A DNA stretch of 64,000 nt from Paenibacillus taichungensis (GCF_003287275.1 NZ_QEVW01000003.1:62001-126000), one strand, 5' to 3'; shown: positions 17,769 to 26,936, counted from the stretch's first letter. The notes: generated by a model not told the origin, from the letters alone. Numbers and translations: made by a program.

Positions 17769-19064
17769 GTGCAATCAGATCGTAACAAATTACTTGCATT
17801 TCTATTAAACCTGATTCCGGGTTTGGGTTTTCTCTATTGGAGGCGGCCTACCAGAGCTGTGGTCTATCCATTACTCTTTTTTGGAACAGGCATTGGCTTC
17901 GTCATGTTGGCGTTGTTGACTGATGAAAAGGAATTATTGGTTGTAGGGTTCCTGGGAGCCATATTCTTCTGGTGTATAAGCATGCTGGATATGATTATCG
18001 TTCTGCTCCGTGCCCCTTCACCACATGATGGTCGATACCATGGATATGGTGCACATTACAGTGGACCGCATCAGGGGGCGGCATATCAGGGAGCATACAC
18101 TGGTCAGGAAGGTCATCTGGGACAGATGGAGATGGACATGGAGGGAATACATCAGCATCAGGGTGGTGACTATGGTGGCCCCGAAGGGGCTTACGGTCAA
18201 CCCATGTATCGAAAAGGCAGTGAAAGCGAACGATTTTTTACGATTTTGCTTTCCTTTGTTCCAGGTCTGGGACATCTGCATCTCGGACTGTTACATCGCG
18301 GTTTATCATTCCTGATCGCGTTCTTTGGCTCATTTGCCATGATGGTTTTTGTAGCTTCCATTACGAATGAATCCGTATTTCTGATGTTCTTGCTCATTCT
18401 GCCTGTCATCTGGGTATACTGCATGTTTGATGCCGTCCAGCATGTGCATCGCAAGCAGGCCGGTGAGGTGTTGCAGGATCGTACGTTGTTCGAGGAGCTG
18501 GAGATGGGCAGGGCTTCTGGACGGCGCAGCAAAGTGCTGGCAACCTTGTTATCAGCCTTCCCGGGTGCGGGTCATCTGTATCTGGGACTGCAAAAAAGAG
18601 GCATGCAACTCATGTTCCTGTTTCTCGGCAGCATCTACATTCTGGACCTGCTTCATTTATCGGTGTTCCTGTTCATGATTCCGTTAATCTGGTTCTACAG
18701 CTTCTTTGACGGACTGCAGTGTTCAAGCCGGTATGGCCGCGAACCGTTGACCGATCAACCTATTTTCAAGGATTGGGCTCGTCACCAGCGCCTGATTGGA
18801 TTCGGAATTGCTGCATTGGGATTGTACTATCTGTTTATCCGCTTGGTCATTCCACAGCTGAATGAGATGTTCCCGGATGCATTTATGACGTACGAGATTC
18901 GTTCGTATGTGAACACCGTCATTGTGTCCTTGCTGCTCATTTTTGGCGGTCTGAAGTTATTGTTCGGCAAGCAGCGCGGGGCGAATACGAATAGTGCGGT
19001 TCATCGATCTGATGAGGGAGCAGACAGTCTCTTTTTATTCAAGGATCGGGATGATCGTCTTTAG
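17769..19064 (+). CDS. Multi-pass membrane protein with three TM2-like repeats
   Basis: A membrane protein of about 431 residues containing three copies of a unit that begins LLxxxPGxGxLYxG: LLNLIPGLGFLYW near residue 10, LLSFVPGLGHLHLGL near 160, LLSAFPGAGHLYLGL near 260. Each is followed by hydrophobic helices and a W-Y/S-MxD-type turn (WCISMLDM, WVYCMFDA, WFYSFFDG). A His/Gly/Tyr-rich soluble loop (about residues 80-150) separates units one and two. It resembles tandem TM2 domains. GTG 17769 fits the AAAGGA site; ATG 17760 is the alternative. It lies 37 bases after the anti-sigma gene and may belong to that operon. Function is unknown. Confidence 0.72.
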   Translation: MQSDRNKLLAFLLNLIPGLGFLYWRRPTRAVVYPLLFFGTGIGFVMLALLTDEKELLVVGFLGAIFFWCISMLDMIIVLLRAPSPHDGRYHGYGAHYSGPHQGAAYQGAYTGQEGHLGQMEMDMEGIHQHQGGDYGGPEGAYGQPMYRKGSESERFFTILLSFVPGLGHLHLGLLHRGLSFLIAFFGSFAMMVFVASITNESVFLMFLLILPVIWVYCMFDAVQHVHRKQAGEVLQDRTLFEELEMGRASGRRSKVLATLLSAFPGAGHLYLGLQKRGMQLMFLFLGSIYILDLLHLSVFLFMIPLIWFYSFFDGLQCSSRYGREPLTDQPIFKDWARHQRLIGFGIAALGLYYLFIRLVIPQLNEMFPDAFMTYEIRSYVNTVIVSLLLIFGGLKLLFGKQRGANTNSAVHRSDEGADSLFLFKDRDDRL

Positions 19065-19200
19065 AGTGAACTGAAGAATATTTACACTAACACTACGATG
19101 ACAGAGCAACCTTCTAATCGCTGTTATCCCCAGTTTTTTGATTCTCTTTTCAAAAGGGAAAACAAAGAAATTATAGAAAACAGGGACTTCCCCAAACATA

Positions 19201-19245
19201 AAAACACGCCAAGGCCTATGTATATAAGCCTTGGCGTGTTTTTGG
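19201..19245. terminator. Bidirectional terminator between convergent operons
   Basis: Fifteen-base stem AAAACACGCCAAGGC / GCCTTGGCGTGTTTT with T runs on both strands; it ends the plus-strand sigma operon and the minus-strand pro-mtn run. Confidence 0.92.
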
Positions 19246-19275
19246 TTGTACAGCTTTGTTTAGAATGAATGATTG

Positions 19276-19929
19276 CTATTTTGTAGCACCCTTCAGCAGA
19301 AGCTGACGATACATTACTTCAAACAGGAACTCGAACGCTTCCAGATGACGTTTCGCTTCAAAAGCATCTTTGCCCCAGGCATAAATACCGTGGTTACGCA
19401 GCAAAATTCCTGGTACATTGGCATCAAGTACACCTGGCACCAATTCAGCGATAGATGGAATATCTGCAAAGTTAGGCAGAACCGGTACACGAATCTCCGC
19501 ATTTTCTTCCCAGATGTTGAAAGCCTTGATCAATTCGATGCCTTGAATTGGTACGTGTCCATCTGCTCCAAAGAATTCACTGATCAGGTTGTTAAATACG
19601 GTATGCACATGGAACACGGCACCGCAGCCGGTTAAACGATAGATTTCGCAGTGAATCAACGTTTCAGCGCTCGGTTTCAGGGTTGTGGTCTCAATGGCCT
19701 TACCATGTTTGTCCACAAACAGAAAGTCTTCCGGTGTACGGAGAGATTTGTCTTTGCCTGATGCAGTAACTGCAAAATAGAATTGCTCCGGGTCGAAGTC
19801 GCCCACACGCATCGACAGGTTGCCACTTGTACCAGGGAACCAATTCCGGCTGGCAAACAGCGCTTTGATATCAGCCAGCTCTTCGAGGACCTGGCGTTTA
19901 TGTTCCAATGTAATCTTTTCAAAACCCAT
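19276..19929 (-). CDS. mtnB: Methylthioribulose-1-phosphate dehydratase
   Basis: MtnB dehydrates 5-methylthioribulose-1-phosphate to 2,3-diketo-5-methylthiopentyl-1-phosphate in the methionine salvage pathway. It is a class II aldolase-fold zinc enzyme. The 217-residue product has FPGTSGNLSMR, the zinc-ligand pair VFHVHTVF, and LLRNHGIYAWG. ATG 19929 follows GGAGTG; longer in-frame starts lack a ribosome site. It lies two bases after mtnX and closes the minus-strand run, just before the bidirectional terminator. Confidence 0.92.
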   Translation of the reverse strand: MGFEKITLEHKRQVLEELADIKALFASRNWFPGTSGNLSMRVGDFDPEQFYFAVTASGKDKSLRTPEDFLFVDKHGKAIETTTLKPSAETLIHCEIYRLTGCGAVFHVHTVFNNLISEFFGADGHVPIQGIELIKAFNIWEENAEIRVPVLPNFADIPSIAELVPGVLDANVPGILLRNHGIYAWGKDAFEAKRHLEAFEFLFEVMYRQLLLKGATK

Positions 19930-19931
19930 TT

Positions 19932-20609
19932 TTACAGCACTCCTTGTGTTTGCTTCTGTTTCATATCTTCCATAATATCGTAGAAGGTTGTGAATGGGAC
20001 ATGATCCACACCCAGCTCTATACACTTATCTGTCAGGATAGAACGGGAGTAGACAAGATCAGCAATTTTGGCACCTTCAAAATCCGTCAGACTGTCTCCA
20101 ATGAGGATACGATTATATTGTTCTTCCGGGAATGTACGAATAACTGTCGTTTTACACATGCCGCAGCCATTCTCACAAGGAGGCTGACATGGATTAGGCC
20201 ATTCAATACGTATGAATTCATCTGTGAAATCCGCCCCATTGCAATAAACGTGATTCTGTGGAATATCGAATGGAGCCAGCAAAGGCTCGATAAAAAAGTC
20301 CATTCCGCCGCTGGTGACATTGAATTCAATGCCCTCGTTCCGAACGTATGCAAGAAATTCGCTGAACCCTTCTCGGATGCCTGCCTGTCCCAGTACAAAT
20401 TCCACAATCTCATCTTTCTGCGAAGAAGGCAACAGAGCGAACATTGCTCCCACACCTTCACGAAGCGAAATTCGCTGTTCAATCGTGTCTTTCATAATCG
20501 CTTCAATGCCTTCAGGTTTAAAATGTTTCATAATCGCTACGATATTGTCCGAAAGGGTGATCGTGCCATCAAAATCACAGAAAATAACTGTTTTTTTATC
20601 ACTTCTCAT
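19932..20609 (-). CDS. mtnX: 2-hydroxy-3-keto-5-methylthiopentenyl-1-phosphate phosphatase
   Basis: An HAD-superfamily phosphatase of 225 residues that removes phosphate after the MtnW step of methionine salvage. The nucleophile motif is FCDFDGTIT at the N terminus, motif II lies in NVTSGGMDFF, and motif III in ILIGDSLTDFEGA. A CENGCGMCK cysteine cluster typical of MtnX is present. The start ATG 20609 shares ATGA with the mtnW stop, so translation is coupled; the frame extends 15 bases further upstream but without reason to use it. Confidence 0.92.
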   Translation of the reverse strand: MRSDKKTVIFCDFDGTITLSDNIVAIMKHFKPEGIEAIMKDTIEQRISLREGVGAMFALLPSSQKDEIVEFVLGQAGIREGFSEFLAYVRNEGIEFNVTSGGMDFFIEPLLAPFDIPQNHVYCNGADFTDEFIRIEWPNPCQPPCENGCGMCKTTVIRTFPEEQYNRILIGDSLTDFEGAKIADLVYSRSILTDKCIELGVDHVPFTTFYDIMEDMKQKQTQGVL

Positions 20610-21829
20610 CGTTCGCCACCCCACAGATCCAGTGCACTTTTCAGTTCTGGATGTTCGACTGCATATTCTGCCAGTGGAATGGAACGTTGGGCTGCCTCGA
20701 TAGCCTGCAAGAATGCCCGTCCGCCTGCCTCAGTGCCCATGGGATGTCCATGAATACCTCCGCCAGCATTAACGATGACATCAGTGCCGAAGTCACGCAG
20801 AATAAGCGGTACAAGCCCTGGATGTATACCTGCTGAAGGCACAGGCATGCTGGTTCTGACTGGAAGTTCAGATGACAGCAATTGTTCTGTAATGGCCATA
20901 TTCTCTTCCTTCGGCATCGTAACCGATCCGTAAGGGGAAGGGAAGAGCACCAGATCCGCTCCAGCAAGTCGCATCAGTTGTCCCAGCAGGACAGATGCTG
21001 AGATACCATAGTGTGGTGAAGGATATAGTGCACCTGCAAGCGCAGGGTGAGCCATGATTGGCACATTGATGTCCGGATCACTGCTAAGTTCGTGCAGAAC
21101 GTCATATCCATAAGACAAGACATTAAACAACAGTGCATTTGCTCCTGCGCCTATGGCACGTTCAGCCTGTTGCTTCAGGCGTGAGGTAGGTCCAGTTAAA
21201 TTTGCGGCATAAAGAAGTTTCTTACCCGTCTCCTTGCGTGCCTGTTCCGCGGCTTTCATGCAGACCTCGACTCTTTTCTCAATCGGAGTCAGTTTGTTCT
21301 CAAACAGAATTTCATCATCTTTAATCAAGTCTACTCCACCAAGAGCTTGGCGAATAAACTGTTCCTTCAGTTCGTCAGCATCCAGTCCAATAACTGATTT
21401 AAAGATACTCATTAACAATGGACGATCATGTACACCTAGCAGATCACGAACACCATTCAGTCCAAACTTGGGACCAGGGAATGCGCTAAGAAAGCCATCC
21501 GAGAATCCAAGCCGTGTCAGTTTGATACGTCCATCCATTGAGATTTTACCAAAGACCGTCACGAGTAGGGCAGGAATGTCACGGCTGAAATTCACATCCG
21601 GATAACCGATGGTAATATCGGCGTAACGCTCACCTGGGGCCATGCCCTCAGCTTCATGCACCTCAACTCTGATGACTTCGCCCAAATGTTTCTGCATCGC
21701 CTCACGCTTGGCCTGAGGCAATTCAGTCCAACTGCCAACAGTCATGCCGATAGCAATGGACTCAGCCTTCTTGCGGAAGTCTGCACGATCATCATGCAGA
21801 CGATATGTGGCTGTGCACATATTATTCAT
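20606..21829 (-). CDS. mtnW: 2,3-diketo-5-methylthiopentyl-1-phosphate enolase (RuBisCO-like protein)
   Basis: A form IV RuBisCO-like protein of 407 residues that enolises 2,3-diketo-5-methylthiopentyl-1-phosphate in methionine salvage. The carbamylated lysine is about residue 170, in GGVDLIKDDE, with the metal ligands Asp-Asp-Glu next to it. The C-terminal barrel has VNAGGGIHGHP, which binds the phosphate. It lacks the full active-site set of true RuBisCO, as expected for MtnW. GGAAGGAGAT precedes ATG 21829, and that ATG overlaps the proC stop by four bases, which ties methionine salvage to the proline genes upstream. Confidence 0.95.
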   Translation of the reverse strand: MNNMCTATYRLHDDRADFRKKAESIAIGMTVGSWTELPQAKREAMQKHLGEVIRVEVHEAEGMAPGERYADITIGYPDVNFSRDIPALLVTVFGKISMDGRIKLTRLGFSDGFLSAFPGPKFGLNGVRDLLGVHDRPLLMSIFKSVIGLDADELKEQFIRQALGGVDLIKDDEILFENKLTPIEKRVEVCMKAAEQARKETGKKLLYAANLTGPTSRLKQQAERAIGAGANALLFNVLSYGYDVLHELSSDPDINVPIMAHPALAGALYPSPHYGISASVLLGQLMRLAGADLVLFPSPYGSVTMPKEENMAITEQLLSSELPVRTSMPVPSAGIHPGLVPLILRDFGTDVIVNAGGGIHGHPMGTEAGGRAFLQAIEAAQRSIPLAEYAVEHPELKSALDLWGGER

Positions 21830-22686
21830 TTTAAATCTCCTTCCAAAGCAGCCCCCATCTCCCGTGAGCGCTCTGCACAGCGGTTGACGGCTGCGATTAC
21901 ATTTTCAAAGAAATCTCCTTCGTCCAGCGTCTTTAGAGCCGCCTGAGTTGCGCCTCCCGGGGAGGTCACATCACTACGGAGTTTCATTGGCTCTAAGCCA
22001 GTTTGCTGCACCATGCGTGAAGCACCAAGGACAGTCTGAACAGTCAGATCGCGGGATTGTTGGCTGGACAAGCCGCCACGAATACCTGCGGCAATCATGG
22101 CCTCCATCAAATAGTATACATAAGCCGGACCACTTCCGGAAATACCTGTGAGCACTTCGAGTTTATCTTCAGGCACGATGGTCACGATTCCAACAGCTTC
22201 GAACATCGTCATGACTGTACTGCGTTGTTCATCCGTAATCTCTTCAGAAAAGGCAAGTCCGGTTGCGCCAAGTCCGATTGTACTGGATGTATTCGGCATG
22301 GTGCGGGCGATCGGTTGCTTGCGTCCCAGTAGGGATTGCATCGTACGGATCGATAATCCGGCAATAACTGAAACGATTAATTGATCCGACGACAGGAGAG
22401 GCCCAAGTTCACGCAGCGCTGCGGCAGCATCCTTCGGTTTCATGCAGAGTACAATAACTGGAGAAGCAGCGAGATGATCCAGCGATTGTGCAGCAGTTCC
22501 GGTATGTACGGCATAACGGGTGCTGAGCTCCTCCTGACGTTTCTGGTTGCTGCGGTTCAGCATCGTAATGTCCTGCGGACGTACGACAAGGCGGGAAATT
22601 AATCCGCGCACGATGGCTTCAGCCATCGCACCTGCTCCGTGAAAAGTAATCTTCTGTTGTAATAACGTCTGTTGTTCTTGACTCAT
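21826..22686 (-). CDS. proC: Pyrroline-5-carboxylate reductase
   Basis: ProC reduces pyrroline-5-carboxylate to proline, the last step of the pathway. The 286-residue protein has an N-terminal Rossmann segment (ITFHGAGAMAEAIVRGL), the MPNTSSTIGLGATGL stretch, and the C-terminal signature ISGSGPAYVYYLMEAM with SPGGAT near residue 250. It follows proA by 35 bases and overlaps mtnW by four bases (ATGA). With proB and proA it completes the glutamate-to-proline route in one gene run. Confidence 0.94.
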   Translation of the reverse strand: MSQEQQTLLQQKITFHGAGAMAEAIVRGLISRLVVRPQDITMLNRSNQKRQEELSTRYAVHTGTAAQSLDHLAASPVIVLCMKPKDAAAALRELGPLLSSDQLIVSVIAGLSIRTMQSLLGRKQPIARTMPNTSSTIGLGATGLAFSEEITDEQRSTVMTMFEAVGIVTIVPEDKLEVLTGISGSGPAYVYYLMEAMIAAGIRGGLSSQQSRDLTVQTVLGASRMVQQTGLEPMKLRSDVTSPGGATQAALKTLDEGDFFENVIAAVNRCAERSREMGAALEGDLK

Positions 22687-22721
22687 ATTTATCGTTCCTC
22701 CTATATAACTGTAGCTCGATA

Positions 22722-23972
22722 TTATTGCCGGATTTGTCCATTTCCAGTGATACGGTATTTGGTTGACGTTAATGCAGGCAGCCCCATAGGTCCACGAGCA
22801 TGCAGCTTCTGAGTACTGATCCCTATTTCGGCTCCATAACCGAATTCAAATCCGTCTGTGAAACGTGTGGAAGCATTATGGTATACAGCGGCTGCATCTA
22901 CATCATGTAAAAAACGTTCTGCATTACTCGTATCCTTGGTGACGATACACTCTGAATGCTTTGTACCATAACGTGCGATATGCTCCATCGCTTCATCCAG
23001 GTTCTGAACTACACGAATATTTAAAATATAATCATTGTACTCTGTTGCATAATCTTCTTCCGTCACAGGAAGGGCAGAGGGAACGAGACGGCGGACCGTG
23101 TCACACCCCTTCAACTGGACGTTCGCCTCACGGAGTTGTTCAGCCAGTGTCGGGAGATGTTCCTCGGCGTAAACGGCGTGCAGCAACAGGGTTTCCATGG
23201 AGTTGCACACGGATGGACGCTGTGCCTTGGCATTAATAGCAATCTCCGCTGCCATGACCGGATCGGCAGATTCATCCACATAAGTATGACAGATTCCTGC
23301 GCCGGTTTCGATCACAGGCACTGTTGCATTGGCTACTACATTGCGGATCAGTGAAGCTCCGCCACGTGGGATGATGACATCGAGGAGTCCATTTAACTTA
23401 AGCATTTCGTCCACGGAGGAACGGTCTGCATCCTCAACAAGCTGCAATGCATCAGCTGGCATATCTGTTGTTGCCAATGCCTGATGAAGTACCTCCACAA
23501 TTTTACGATTGGAGGAGAGGGCAGAGGAGCCGCCTCGCAGTAGTACAGCGTTACCTGTTTTGAGGCATAGTCCGGCTGCATCTACTGTAACATTTGGACG
23601 TGCCTCGTAGATGATGCCGATTAGACCGATGGGCACTCTCAATTTTTCAACATGCAATCCGTTCGGACGAGTGAAAGTTTCCAGCACTTCGCCTACAGGG
23701 TCTTGCAACTCCACGATCTGACGCAGTCCTTCAGCGATACCAGCGATACGTTCCTTATTTAAAGCGAGGCGATCCAGCATCGATTCTGGCGTGCCTTGCT
23801 GTCTGCCACGTTCCAGATCGTCAGCGTTTGCTGCAATAATGGAATCCGACTGGGCAATCAATGCGTCCGCCATGACCAGCAGGGCGTTATTTTTTTGTTC
23901 TGTGCTCAGTCGATTCAGCTGCGTAACCACGGCTTGGGCCTTGCTCGCTTTTTCCCTGACTTCACTCATCAT
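22722..23972 (-). CDS. proA: Gamma-glutamyl phosphate reductase
   Basis: ProA reduces gamma-glutamyl phosphate to glutamate-5-semialdehyde with NADPH. It belongs to the aldehyde dehydrogenase superfamily. The 416-residue protein has PIGLIGIIYEARPNVTVDAAGLCLKTGNAVLLRGG and the catalytic cysteine in AQRPSVCNSMETLL near residue 250. The signature VDAAAVYHNASTRFTDG is present near the C terminus. GGGAGGAA precedes the start; ATG 23972 and 23969 are both possible. It lies 94 bases after proB with no terminator between. Confidence 0.95.
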   Translation of the reverse strand: MMSEVREKASKAQAVVTQLNRLSTEQKNNALLVMADALIAQSDSIIAANADDLERGRQQGTPESMLDRLALNKERIAGIAEGLRQIVELQDPVGEVLETFTRPNGLHVEKLRVPIGLIGIIYEARPNVTVDAAGLCLKTGNAVLLRGGSSALSSNRKIVEVLHQALATTDMPADALQLVEDADRSSVDEMLKLNGLLDVIIPRGGASLIRNVVANATVPVIETGAGICHTYVDESADPVMAAEIAINAKAQRPSVCNSMETLLLHAVYAEEHLPTLAEQLREANVQLKGCDTVRRLVPSALPVTEEDYATEYNDYILNIRVVQNLDEAMEHIARYGTKHSECIVTKDTSNAERFLHDVDAAAVYHNASTRFTDGFEFGYGAEIGISTQKLHARGPMGLPALTSTKYRITGNGQIRQ

Positions 23973-24066
23973 AAATTCCTCCCATATATATAAGTGGAAA
24001 CAAAAGATTATTTAATGGCTATCTCATATAAACCTGAGCAGTACACTCGGTAGGATTATAGGTGTT

Positions 24067-25170
24067 CTATTTTAACGTAATCCACTCGTCCCGATGAATA
24101 ACCTCAAGTCGATGAATGCTGTTCAACTGCTTCATCACTTCGCCACTTGGCAGTCCTGCGATGAGCCGTAGCTGGTCATCATCATAATTGACGATACCAC
24201 GACCGAGCAAGGTGTCATCCATTCCCAGCACCTCTACAACATCTCCGGCATGGAAAGTACCCAGCACGCGTTTGACTCCTACAGGCAGGAGACTATGACC
24301 ACCATGGACCAGTGCTTCTTCGGCACCATTATCCACAACGACGGTACCGAGCGGAGTAGACATGAAACCAAGCCATTGTTTTTTGCGAGAGAGAGCGGCA
24401 AGGCGAGTCTCGAAATACGTTCCTTTTCCGGTGCCATCAACCGCTTTTTGCATATCTCCAGGTTCCTTCACACTTCCCACAAAGACAGGTACGCCTCCAC
24501 GCGTTGCCACTTTGGCTGCATCTACCTTGGATCGCATGCCGCCTGTACCTACGGATGATCCTGAACCGCCAGCATAGGCGTAAATTTCTGCCGTAATTTC
24601 AGGGATGCGGTCATAACGAAACGCAGACGGATCCTTTCGTGGATCGGCCGTGTACAGACCGTTGGTATCTGTAAGAATGACCAGATGCTGTGCCTTGACC
24701 AGATTCGCTACCAGAGCGGACAGGAGATCGTTATCTCCGAACTTCAATTCATCGACAGATACGGTATCATTCTCGTTAAAGATCGGAATGACGCGCTGTT
24801 TGAGCAGTTCTTCCACGGTCATACCCGCGTTGCCCATACGTTTCCGGCTGTGAAAGTCGGTACGAGTGAGCAGAATTTGTGCTGTAGTAACGCGGTGCGC
24901 TGCGAAAGCCTGTTGATATGCCTGCATCAGCAAAGCTTGCCCAACAGCCGCGGCGGCTTGTTTTTCATGCAACTGCTTGGGACGCTGAGGGTAACCGATC
25001 TCCCGGAATCCGGCAGCTACCGCTCCCGAAGTGACCAGAAGAACCTCGTGGCCCTGTTCGGCCAAGGCAGCAATTTCTCCAGCAAAAAAAGTAATGGCAC
25101 TCCGATCAAGCCCGCCTTCTTCCGTAGTAAGCGAACTGCTTCCGATCTTAACTACAATACGTGAGGTCAT
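24067..25170 (-). CDS. proB: Glutamate 5-kinase
   Basis: ProB phosphorylates glutamate, the first and feedback-controlled step of proline synthesis. The 367-residue protein has an amino-acid kinase domain (VVKIGSSSLTTEEGG, VTSGAVAAGFREIGYP, IPIFNENDTVSVDELKFGDNDLLSALVA, GTGGMRSKVDAAKVATRGG) and a C-terminal PUA domain from about residue 275 (GTVVVDNGAEEAL...GDVVEVLG). It is first in the run proB-proA-proC-mtnW-mtnX-mtnB and directly follows a T-box leader with proline-type specifier, so expression should rise when tRNA-Pro is uncharged. Confidence 0.95.
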   Translation of the reverse strand: MTSRIVVKIGSSSLTTEEGGLDRSAITFFAGEIAALAEQGHEVLLVTSGAVAAGFREIGYPQRPKQLHEKQAAAAVGQALLMQAYQQAFAAHRVTTAQILLTRTDFHSRKRMGNAGMTVEELLKQRVIPIFNENDTVSVDELKFGDNDLLSALVANLVKAQHLVILTDTNGLYTADPRKDPSAFRYDRIPEITAEIYAYAGGSGSSVGTGGMRSKVDAAKVATRGGVPVFVGSVKEPGDMQKAVDGTGKGTYFETRLAALSRKKQWLGFMSTPLGTVVVDNGAEEALVHGGHSLLPVGVKRVLGTFHAGDVVEVLGMDDTLLGRGIVNYDDDQLRLIAGLPSGEVMKQLNSIHRLEVIHRDEWITLK

Positions 25171-25225
25171 GATTTCACTTCCTTAAACAATATTAATGAT
25201 TAACCCTGGAGCAGACCGTTGGGTA

Positions 25226-25476
25226 CAAAAAAAACTCCCGCCCTTTTAATTAAAAAGGACGAAAGTTCGTTACTTCCGCGGTACCACCTTTATTGATGAT
25301 TGAATCATCCGGCTTCATGCCCTGTAACAGAAGGCACTGTCCTGTGCATCACAGGCCGCTCAGGGGTAGGTTTCGGAGAGAAGCCGCGGTAAATTCTTGC
25401 AGCCCGATGGAATTTACTCTCTGGGCGCGGCTGATCCTCTCGTACTGGTCCCGTCATCACGTTTCGTTCAATATTT
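25226..25476 (-). promoter_or_regulatory. T-box leader, proline type, upstream of proB
   Basis: The conserved T-box core AAGGTGGTACCGCGG is read on the minus strand at 25290-25276. It is followed by a long terminator stem (25267-25233, 15 pairs with G-T wobbles) and eight T (to about 25227). Upstream, the Stem I region holds GAAACCTACC, where CCT at 25370-25368 has the position and neighbours of a specifier codon; CCU codes for proline. The UGGU sequence would pair with an ACCA tRNA 3' end. Uncharged tRNA-Pro should favour the antiterminator. The Stem I layout was judged by eye. Confidence 0.92.
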
Positions 25477-25482
25477 CCTTAT

Positions 25483-25511
25483 AACATACCATGGAAACTT
25501 GGCAGATGCAA
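25483..25511 (-). promoter_or_regulatory. Promoter of the T-box/pro-mtn transcript
   Basis: On the minus strand, -35 TTGCAT (25511-25506) and -10 TATGTT (25488-25483) are 17 bp apart, placing the start near 25476, right before Stem I. Confidence 0.6.
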
Positions 25512-25531
25512 AGGGGTTATGCACCTGTAAA

Positions 25532-26740
25532 TTACTTGAATAAATTCAACTTGCCAATCCGCTCCGCAGCTTCCCTTAATCGATCTTCATCACTTAGCAG
25601 TCCTGCGCGGACATAGCCCTCACCATGTGAACCGAAGCCAATACCAGGTGCTACCGCGACTTTTGCTTCACGTAGTAACACGTCAGCAAATGAAGCAGAA
25701 GTAAAGCCTGCAGGTACAGGCAGCCAGCTAAAGAAGGAACCTCCTGGTTTAGGGGCCTGCCAGCCGATGGATGAGAGTGCGTCATAGAAAGCGTTGCGAC
25801 GTGATTCATAACGTGCAACCAGTGAAGTGACACATTCCTGGGAAGATGTCAGAGCTGCCGCAGCAGCGGCCTGGATGCCCCCGAAGAGGCTCACGTAGAT
25901 ATGATCTTGTAGCAGATTGATTTTGGAAATGATCTCCGCATTGCCCAGAGCAAATCCGACACGCCAACCTGCCATATTGTAGGTTTTGGATAATGTGTAG
26001 AACTCAATGCCGACTTCTTTAGCACCTGGTGCCTGCAAAAAGCTCACTGGACGATGTCCATCAAATCCAATTGCACCATACGCGAAGTCACTGGCTACGA
26101 CGATTTTATTTTGAATGGCGAACTCTACCGTATCTTCATAGAAGGAAAAAGGGGCAGTTGCCGATGTTGGATTGTTAGGGTAGTTCAGGAACATCAGCTT
26201 GGCCTTTTCCCGATCTTCGGTAGAGATTGCTTCATAATCAGGCAGAAATGCATTGGACTCCAGTAGTGGCATGAAAGACATGTGCGCTTTCGCCAGTGCC
26301 ACACCGGACCAATAATCCGGATAACCTGGATCAGGTACGAGACATACGTCGCCAGGATTGAGCAATACCTGGGGCAACTGGACCAAGCCCGTTTTGCCGC
26401 CAAATAAAATCGCAACTTCCGTTTCGGGGTCTAGGTCCACGTTGTAATCTTCCTTGTAACGCTGAGCAACGGCCTCCTTCAGGAAAGCATGTCCCCTAAA
26501 AGGCGAATATTTGTGATAGAGCGGGTTCTCCGCCGACTCCTGCAATGTTTTGACAATGTGGGCTGGTGTAGGTTTATCCGGGTTACCCTGACCTAGGTTA
26601 ATCACATCGTGACCATTTGCGATTTCGCGGTTTACATTTTGAACTAGGGTAGCAAAAAATTGTGTTGGAAGTTGTGTCATTACATCGGATGTAGGTATGG
26701 TAAAGGCTGAACCACCCGATGTTTTAGGCTGATTAGTCAT
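25532..26740 (-). CDS. Class I PLP aminotransferase, MtnE/PatA-like
   Basis: A fold-type I aminotransferase of about 402 residues. It has the INLGQGNPDKPTP start of the domain, the NYPNNPTSATAP substrate loop, SDFAYGAIGFDG, the PLP lysine in LSKTYNMAGWRVGFALG, and a C-terminal arginine region (GEGYVRAGLLS). In Bacillus a homologue (MtnE, YkrV) transaminates 2-keto-4-methylthiobutyrate to methionine; the nearby mtnWXB and an MtnU-like amidase make that role attractive here. ATG 26740 is preferred over upstream ATGs, but 26749 is possible. It is not obviously in the T-box transcript, which starts downstream of it. Substrate is inferred. Confidence 0.8.
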   Translation of the reverse strand: MTNQPKTSGGSAFTIPTSDVMTQLPTQFFATLVQNVNREIANGHDVINLGQGNPDKPTPAHIVKTLQESAENPLYHKYSPFRGHAFLKEAVAQRYKEDYNVDLDPETEVAILFGGKTGLVQLPQVLLNPGDVCLVPDPGYPDYWSGVALAKAHMSFMPLLESNAFLPDYEAISTEDREKAKLMFLNYPNNPTSATAPFSFYEDTVEFAIQNKIVVASDFAYGAIGFDGHRPVSFLQAPGAKEVGIEFYTLSKTYNMAGWRVGFALGNAEIISKINLLQDHIYVSLFGGIQAAAAAALTSSQECVTSLVARYESRRNAFYDALSSIGWQAPKPGGSFFSWLPVPAGFTSASFADVLLREAKVAVAPGIGFGSHGEGYVRAGLLSDEDRLREAAERIGKLNLFK

Positions 26741-26899
26741 GCTATACATCACTCCGGTTATTAAAGATGGCAATATAGTACTCATTAATTTATCACGTCA
26801 ATCCCGAGCTGTATAGGGGGAGAACACTTCATGAACACTTGGGTGGAGCCAATATTGAGTTTTTGTACAAAACTGAAATGAGATATTTTGTTTTGTCCA

Positions 26900-26929
26900 T
26901 TGAGATTAGGGGAAATCCTGTTTTATGAT
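26900..26929 (+). promoter_or_regulatory. Promoter of siderophore-binding lipoprotein gene
   Basis: -35 TTGAGA (26900-26905) and -10 TATGAT (26924-26929) are spaced by 18 bp, immediately upstream of a Fur box. Confidence 0.55.
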
Positions 26930-26936
26930 AATACTC

